Shown here: positions 27,301-36,300 of the stretch, in pieces
How positions within the stretch are numbered: position 1 is the stretch's first letter
Layout: the number at the start of each line of letters is the position of its first letter
Source of the DNA: Dendrophyllia cribrosa
Lineage: Eukaryota > Cnidaria > Anthozoa > Scleractinia > Dendrophylliidae
Length of the DNA: 64,000 nucleotides
Direction: 5' to 3'
Assembly: GCA_024195265.1 (NCBI GenBank)
Contig: JAJLRJ010000011.1
Coordinates: 7,488,610-7,552,609 of the forward strand
Made by a program: the position numbers and the translations under genes
Notes under the pieces: generated by a model
The model's input: only the letters and a program-made list of their open reading frames with translations
Told to the model about the DNA's origin: nothing
The model's database searches: none

Positions 27301-30300
27301 AAATACTGTTTCAAATTGATTTTTCTCTTACAATGTAAGCGACCACCTCCAGAAAGAGTTGACTGTACTTCGGAATAAATTATCGTATCAACGGCGTATA
27401 ATTACATTTATATGAGGTCTCTTATCGAGTAATTGTTTGGGTTTTTTTTTGAGAGACTTATATGATTTTCGTATTTTTGCTTTACACAGTGAAGCGTGTC
27501 TGTGTTATTATCGCCTGGTACCATTAGTTTCAAATTGCTGTTTGTAGCCGCAAATCGAAAATCTCTATTCATTTGTTTTAATTAAACTTCCGTTTAGAGC
27601 GGTTTTCATAGAGCAGTTTTCAATTGAGTGTCATAAAACCAAAACCAAAGTAATTACTCTGACCAATCACAGCAGTCGTAAACAATCCTATGAACCAATC
27701 AGAGCTCGAAGCAATTACATGTCGGCGGCGCCAAGCACGGGAAAACGCGTGCGAGCAAGTCACGATTGGTTTTGGTTTTACTTCTGATTGGTCGAGAAAG
27801 TGGCGCGAGATTTTTTTAGCCAATCACAAAGCGTAGCAATGCAAAACCAAAGCAATTGTGTAATTACTTTCGACAGTCAATTGAAAACTGCTCTATTGAG
27901 TATCGAAAGTAATTTCGCAATTGCTTTGGTTTTGCATTGCTACGCTTTGTGATTGGCTGAAATATCTCGCGCTACTTTCTTAACCAATCAGAAGTAAAAC
28001 TAAAACCAATCGTGATTTGCTAGCACGGGTTTTCCCGCGCTTGGCGCCGGCTACATGTATTTGCTTCGAGTTTACGTTTTACGCTGCCGTCAATCATAAT
28101 TATGGCGACTCCTCAAAACAGAACTGACAAAATGGAACAAAATCTAGCAATCACAACCTACAAACATTTTTTTTGTATTTTATTACAACCTACAAACATG
28201 ACCTTTTGACCACTTTGCGTAAAGTATCAATGTTTCCTGACAGGTCCGCTAAGATATTTGCGGCAGGAAAAAAACGAAACTGTTCGATGAGTTTTGAATT
28301 TAGAGGGGCTATGTCACATTTTTAGCGTTACTTTAAAAAGCTAAAATACATCTTTATATCAGTGAAAATCCAAAAATAAGGATGCAGTTTTGTTTAAAAT
28401 AATTCTACTAGTGCTCTAAGAGTAAAAATAAGTGTCTTGAGCCGTAGCCTGTTCCAGGCGTTCAGATAGTGGGAAAAGCGCGAATAGTTGGGGAAGGCGC
28501 GAAGAAAAGCGAGCGAAAAAAATGCGGGGAGACGAGCCTCGCTTCCTTTCCCCAATCTCCCCGCTTTTTTTTGGCTCGCTTTCCTTCGCGCCTTCCCCCA
28601 ACTATTCGCGCTTTCCCCACTATCTGAACGCCTGGAACAGGCTACTTGAGCCGCAGATGGCCAGGATGGAAATGGATTGTATCTTGAAAAAATTGGGCTA
28701 TTTTTTTCAAGTTTATCGCTGCTGTCTCTGAAAATTCTGTTCTAAAATTCACTTGATATCTTCCTCTTAGTGTTCTATAAGCATTTTGTGTACGACAAAG
28801 GTACTTAGTTTTAATTTGGGGCCGTTTTGACCCCAAAACCTCAAAATCACCATGACATAGCTACTTTAAGAGTTCGCGTGTTATTGAAGTATTCTCGTGT
28901 TATAACATATCTTTGATTTGTCTTTTCTTTCTTTAGAATACACCGGGACAGCGACTACCATTTCAGACTTTGAAAAAAAGGACAAGTAAGAAAACCTGTT
29001 TTACGTTTTCGTTTGCAACTTTTATTGTCCTTTCTCATTTCAGTCAACAATCTCTGGCCCAGTCCGTACTTCACGATGCCGTAAGTTTTACGTCTAGAAA
29101 CGTTTTCTGGTGCAAAAAGAACTCTACGGTGTAACTTTAACTTTGGGACACCTAGTGTCACCTAGTGTACCCTTACTTCTCCTGGTCCCAGCCGGCAAAA
29201 CTCTCACATAATCTTTGTAATTATCACCTCTATTAAAGGAACACCTCTATTAAGGGGACACTTTTCCTGGTCCCAGCCGGCAAAACTCTCACATAATCTT
29301 TGTAATTATCACCTCTATTAAAGGAACACCTCTATTAAGGGGACACTTCTCCTGGTCCCAGCCGGCAAAACTCTCACATAATCTTTGTAATTATCACCTC
29401 TATTAAAGGGACACCTCTATTAAGGGGACACTTTTCCTGGTCCCGGCCGGCAAAACTCTCATCTAATCTTTGTAATTATCACCTCTATTAAAGGAACACC
29501 TCTATTAAGGGGACACTTCTCCTGGTCCCAGTCGGCGAAACGCACCTATAACGTTCTAATTATCACCTCCATCAAACACCCCATTAAGAGGACACTTCTT
29601 TTCGTCCTGGTCGGCAAAACGCTCACATAATCTTTGTAATTATCACCTCTATTAAAGGGACAGCTCTATTAAGGGGACACTTCTCTTGGTCCCGGCCAGC
29701 AAAACTCTCATATAATCTTTGTAATTATCACCTCTATTAAAGGGACAGCTCTATTAAGGGGACACTTCTCTTGGTCCCGGCCAGCAAAACTCTCATATAA
29801 TCTTTGTAATTATCACCTCTATTCAAGGGACACCTCTTGTAAGGGGACACTTCTCCTGGTCCCGGTCGGCAAAACGCTCACATAATCTTTGTAATTATCA
29901 CCTCAGTCTATTAAAGGGATATCTCTATTTAGGGGACACTTCTCCTGGTCCCGGCCGGCAAAACGCTGATATAATCTTTGTAATTATCACCTCTATTAAA
30001 GGGACACCTCTATTACGGGGACACTTCCCCTGGTCCCGGTCGGCAAAACGCTCATATAATCTTTGTAATTATCACCTTTATTTAAGGGACGCTTCCATTA
30101 AGGGGACACTTCTCCTGGTCCCGATGGTGTTCCCTTAATGGAGGATCCACTGTAATATTAAGCTCAACCCTTCATGATACGCAAAATTCCCTGTAGCAAT
30201 AATCGTTATCCAAAGATGAGCCCTCCCCAGTATGGTCGGTCTTCAAAACTTTAGTGATTCTTCAGTGAGTGATGCATTCCAGTGAACTTATTTTTTTATC

Positions 30301-33300
30301 ACCAGACCCTCAAGTGAGAGTGAAGAGCCACGCCCTTTGGACCTGAGCTCAGTTGACAGACAGGAGTTGATCGATCGCATTAAGCATTACGTACTAGTAA
30401 ACAGACTCAGGGTGAGTGAACCTTTGCACACGGCCCATACCTAAGGATACTGATGCTGTGTTCACACTAGGGCGAAACATATTTAGTTCAATTAAGCCGT
30501 GTTCACACTAAGGCGAAACATGTTTAGTTCAATTAAGCCGTGTTCACACTAGAGCGAAACATGTTTAGTTCAATTATGCCGTGTCCACCCTAAGGAAAAA
30601 ATGTTCAGTTCAATTATGCCGTGTTCACACTAGGGCGAAAAATGTTTAGTCTGGTCACAATGAAACATGTATCACTATGAAAAGTGTTCACCTCAGGCGG
30701 CGCATTTCGCGAATCGCGATCGAAACATGTTTATTCTGAGCATGATTAAAGCTATCTTACGACGGAGGTAGTTTCGAACTAATTCAGACGAAACCACATT
30801 AGCGCAAATGTCGTCTACTTGCTAAACGCTGCCATATAAACAGGCCAGCCCGGTTACCGGGATGAGAAATAATTTTAAATACGCGTGCGTCTCTGACAAG
30901 ATTATCATCATTTCGAGCTATATTTTTAGACCTTTTTGATCAAAAATGATTTCTCGATTCTGAATGAGTAAAGATATAAAGAATCTGAAGATATAAGAAT
31001 TACAGAGAAGAAATCATGATATAATATTTTCGTGCACGCTATCACATACACAATTTCATCTCGGTTACCGGGCTGAAATTTTCCATATGAACACACGAAA
31101 TAATTTTTCCTGGTAACCGTGCTTTCATAAGAAGAGGCCCTAATTAGTGGGGGGGAAAAGTGACATATTGACGGTGGCCGCTAATCGTCCAATCGTTAAT
31201 CCTTGAAAGTTTAGGAGCCGCATTGCGCAAAGATCATATATTCCTCATCAATGCTTCTTTTCGAAAATTTTTGCCATGTTAGGTAGAGGAGTATTTTCAA
31301 GATTTTGATCCTCTTCGTCACGGCTCAATCAGCCGAAGCAAGTTTCGCAGATGCTTGAGTTCCATGGGTCAACCTAACTTGACGAATGAACAGTTTGAAG
31401 TTCTAGCTGAGTACTACAGAGATCCAAAGATTCCTGGCAACGTCATGTGGACCAGATTCCTGACTGATACTGAAATCGGTGAGTAACAGGCTGTACTAAG
31501 TTGATTACACTAGGCCTGCGAATACAGCAGAGTGTAACAAGGCGGTAGGTTAGCAATGGTGAGTTACCAGTAGTGAGTTAACGCCAAAGAGTTGCATGAT
31601 CTTGAATTTTCAAGATCTTGCCTGCAAGATCTTGAAAATTTAACATCTTGCGGCTAGATCTTAAATTTTCAAGTTTTTTTGTAACTCGCCATATGATAAT
31701 TTACTGCTGTAACTCACGAAGGATAACTCACCGAATTGGCTGTCCCAATACATCCGCCTTTTATTGCTCCCGCGGCCTCTGGAGGCGTTCGCGCGAGAAG
31801 GCGACGCCCCTAGCGGCCGGAAGCGATGACAGGCGGCTATTCGTAGACTAGATTACACTCTGCTCAAGGCTTTATCACTCTAATGAAGGGCTAAACCCGA
31901 AACGTTTGTGAAAAAACGTTTTACTTCTCTTTATATCATATCAAGAAGTGTCGGGCACTGCTTCGAAGTGAATAAAGATATTCATACTTACGTTAATATT
32001 TCCCTTTTAAAACTCTTCGTTTTCATGACGCCAAAAACGTACCAAAATATCCGTGTCCACACTAAGCTTTTCATATGGATTTCATCCGTCCACACTAATA
32101 GTGAACACGAACCCCTTTTTTACAAACCTCATTTTGTCTTCACTTCGGCGGGCGTTTTCGTTTTCCATGACAACAATAGGGAAATTTAGATCGGACTTCG
32201 TGTACGAGATTGAGTACAAGTACGACTTTTAAAACCTAGTTCGCGTGCTTTAGATAACCATTTATCAGCCCAATTTTATACCCAGAGTCTTCTTGTCTTC
32301 TGGTCAGCAACAGGAAGACGGACAGCTCTGGGGTTGTTACTGGCTTTATATTCAAAAGTCGTACTCGTGCTCAATCTCGTACTCGTACTCAAATCCAAAG
32401 CTCCCAAATGAGCGAAGACGCAAACGTATACAAATATCCGATAATTTATTCGTTTCCGGTGTTTTAAAGCCTAAACCCATTCTACTCGGAATGCAAACAG
32501 AAGTCTTGCCGTGAATGAAATCTGGCGAGAAAATAAAACCACACGATATAAGCTGATATATGTAGTGTTCACACTATCATATTTCTCTCTTCAGTGTTCA
32601 CACGGCGTGGTCTTGAGAAGGCTCCAACATACCAAGTTCCCGCCATGGAGACCTTCGAAATGAGGAGGCCTGGGGCGAGCTCGGACCGGCTATCCCAGAA
32701 GGACGAGGAGTTCTTGGAGCGAATCACACAGCGCATGCGCAGAAAGCTGATCGAACAAAGAATTCTATCCAAGCCTTGCTTCCAAGATTTTGATAAGTAA
32801 GTGGATGATAATTTAAGCGAGAGATTAGATATGACATGTTTGTAAATGATTTGAGTGAGTTGATAAAAGCATGGTATTAAGCTAGTCCTCTTGCTCTAGT
32901 TTATGAAGCATGCATTACATATAATCATTGTAAGAGCGGTTTTCAAGTGAGTAGGGGGGGCGGCAGGGAGCGGAGGGGTACGGGAGACGGGAGAAGAAAG
33001 GGCGGTAAGCGGAATCTCTACGAGGACGAAAAGTGGGAGAGAAATTAAAAAAGGCAAGCGTTCGTTATTTATTATTGCTTATCATCCAGTCAAAAACACG
33101 AACCCAACAACGTTTTTGACTTCCATTTAACGTCCTCCGAGGCTTAAACAAAATTTTATATTAAAGAAAATGTGAATTCGTACTCGAGCTAAAAAAAACC
33201 GCATTAATTCCGGTGAAATTGAAAACCTTTTCAAGTCGGTTACGTCATAGATCATGAATGAGATGACATGACACATGTACACGTGTATCAGGGCGGAGGT

Positions 33301-36300
33301 CGGGAGACAAAAGTACGGGAAAAGCGGGAGAAACGGGAGGTTTTGACCCCCCGCCTCCTCCCCCCACAAGTGAGTGTAGAAAGTAATTTCGCGATTGCTT
33401 TGATTTTCCATTACCACGTTTTGTGATTGGCTAAAAACATCTCGCACCACTTTATCAACCAATCAGAGATAAAACCAATCTTGACTGACTCGCACGCGTT
33501 TTCCCGCGCTTGGCGGCAGCTACATGTATAAGCTTCAAGTTCTGATTGGTTCATTGAATTATCTGTCTCTGTTGTGATTGGTCAGAGTTTCTGTGGTCTT
33601 GGTTTCATGACACTCTCTTGACAACTGCTCCGCTAAAGAGTTTGATAAGTAAGATGACTGTGCACCAAACAAGAAAACAACGATTTTTTGCAACTTCTAC
33701 AGGCACAACAATGGTCATGTAACAAAGATCCAAGCCAGTCAATGTCTTCACACACTGGACCTGACGGATGATCCTGAAGAGATTAGGGTAATGAAAGAGA
33801 ACTGTTTGAAGTATCATAAAAGTACTGCTTGGTGGCTTTCATTTGAATGTTTACACTGTAGGATTTAATTTACAGACTCAAATGTTAGAACCACTTTGTA
33901 CAGCATAGTAGACTGTACCACCGGAAAGTACTGCTCAGTAGCTTTCATTTGAATGGTCACACTGTAGGATTTCATCCACAAACTCAAAAGTTAGAACCAC
34001 CTTGTACAACATAGTAGACTGTACCATCGGAAAGTACTGCTTAATAGCTTTCATTTGAATGGTTAAACTGCAGGATTTAATTCACACTCAAAGTTAGAAC
34101 GACCTTGTACAGCATAATAAACAGTACTACAGGAAATTACTGTTTAATAGCTTTCATTTGAATGGTTATACTGCAGGATTTAATTCACACTCAAAGTTAG
34201 AACGACCTTGTACAGCATAATAAACAGTACTACAGGAAAATACTGCTCAATAGCTTTCATTTGAATAGTTACACCGTAGGATTTCATCCACAGACTCAAA
34301 AGTTTGAACCACCTTGCAGCACCACAGGAAAGTACTGCTCAAGCTTTCATTTGAATGGTTATACTGTAGGATTTAATTCACACTCAAAGTTAGAACGACT
34401 AAGTCCCTCCCCTTGATCTGTTATTGCGGAAACACGTGACCTTGCGATACTGATGCAACACTTGTACCAACTGACCAAAGTTCACTTTAAATCACCTTTT
34501 TGTATTAGAGTAGTGCTCATTTTCATAGTGGTGGGGTGTTTTGCGCTCGTATGCTTATCGTTTGTGTGCTTTTCTTTGTCAGATTTTGCAGTCCCGTTAC
34601 TCAGACGATATTGGCTTCAACTATATACAGTTCCTTGACGATCTTCAGGTGAGAGACAAAAACGCATCTTAAACGTTTCTAGTTCATTTTCAACACGTCT
34701 GTAACTTGCTTAGGGCATCTGCGGAAAATGTCAGCTTTGCAACACGATTTGAAATGCATCGAAAAGTGCGACAAAAATTGCATCTAAAATGCCTGTGTTA
34801 ATACGCTACACTCACACCCACATCTCTGTTCCGTGCCGGAAAAATGTCTGTTATATAGCGGTTTTCAATTGAGTGTCGTTAAACCAAAACCAAAGTAATT
34901 ACTTTTGCCAATCACGACACAGACAGTCCTTCCAATGAGCCAATCAAAGTTCAAAGGAATACATGTACCCGACGCCAAGCGCGGGAAAACGCGTGCGTGC
35001 AAGTTACGATTGGTTTTGGTTTATTTCTGATTGGTTGAGGAAGTGGTGCGAAATTTTTTAGCCAATCACAAAGCGATATTACTTGCGACACTCGATTGAA
35101 AACAGCTTTGGAGCTAAAGGCGCCTTTGATGAACCATCTTGTTCAGCCTGTTTAAGTAGCTCCCGGTGGGTAGGGAGACGGGGGGGGGGGGGGGGACTCT
35201 GATCGTCGAAAATGTTTGAAAAAGGAACCGAAAAGGTACCAGAATCTTGTGGCTCAAATTAATTTTCACCTTAAGAGGTACCAATTCTAAAACAACACAT
35301 GAGCTTCCTGTTAATTAATTACAGTCTTTATTCAAACTCACTGAATGTATACAATTATTAGAACAAAAGACAAAACTGAACAGTACCACATAGAGAACAA
35401 AAAGGAGAGTTTGAGAAGGGGCAAGCGAACGGACACGAGGTCCCGACGAGGCAAGCCCCACTATATGTAGTCATGTGTTTCAATTCGGTTCAATACCCTA
35501 AAAGGTACCGCGATAATTCTAACGGTGGTAATTTTAGATTTTAGCACCCTAAGCGGTACCAATCTACAAATTTTGACCCCTTAAAGGTTCGACCCACCTC
35601 ACAACCCTCCGGGTTGGTCACAGATTCTTCTTATCACAATAATCAATAAGCAATAACCAACTTTCTGTCTTGCAGCCATCCGAGAAACAAGAAATGAAGT
35701 ATCTACAAAGATTAGAAGATCTAAAACTGACTAACCAGAAACATCTTCCTGACTTGGGGGATGACGACTTCGATAAAATCATGTACAAGATTAAGTGTCG
35801 AGTGATGAAAGAACGCATGAGGTTGTCCGAGTTTTTTAAGGATTACGACAAACTTCGCACCGGCAGAATATTAAAGACGGTCTTTCCCAGAGCGATGGAT
35901 CTATCTTCACTTAAACTCACAAAAGTTGAGGTCGAACAGTTGATTTTCAGGTGTGTTTTGGCGCCGGAACGAGAATTGTTTTTTTATCATAGAGCGGTTT
36001 TCAATAAACCTCTTTAGCTTGTATGTTTTGTTTTCCCAATGTAGATCATGTGATGTTACCCTAGAGAACTGTTTCTTTTAAATTTTGTTTTCTTCACGTG
36101 CATATGTATGCATAATTTATGAAAAGACAAAGGACAAATTCCCTTGAGTACATCACATGACCTACATTGGGAAAACAAATCATACAAGCTGAAGAGGTCT
36201 GTTGAGTGTCGAATGTAATTTCGCAATAGTTCTGCTTATGAATTCTTATTTAGTGTCGTAGAATTAAAACATTCACACCTTTATTAAGCGGTCACCCTCC

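Noticed and set aside
29165..30660. CRISPR-like array
   Set aside because: Units are contiguous tandem repeats of 85 and 41 bases without unique spacers, in an animal intron.
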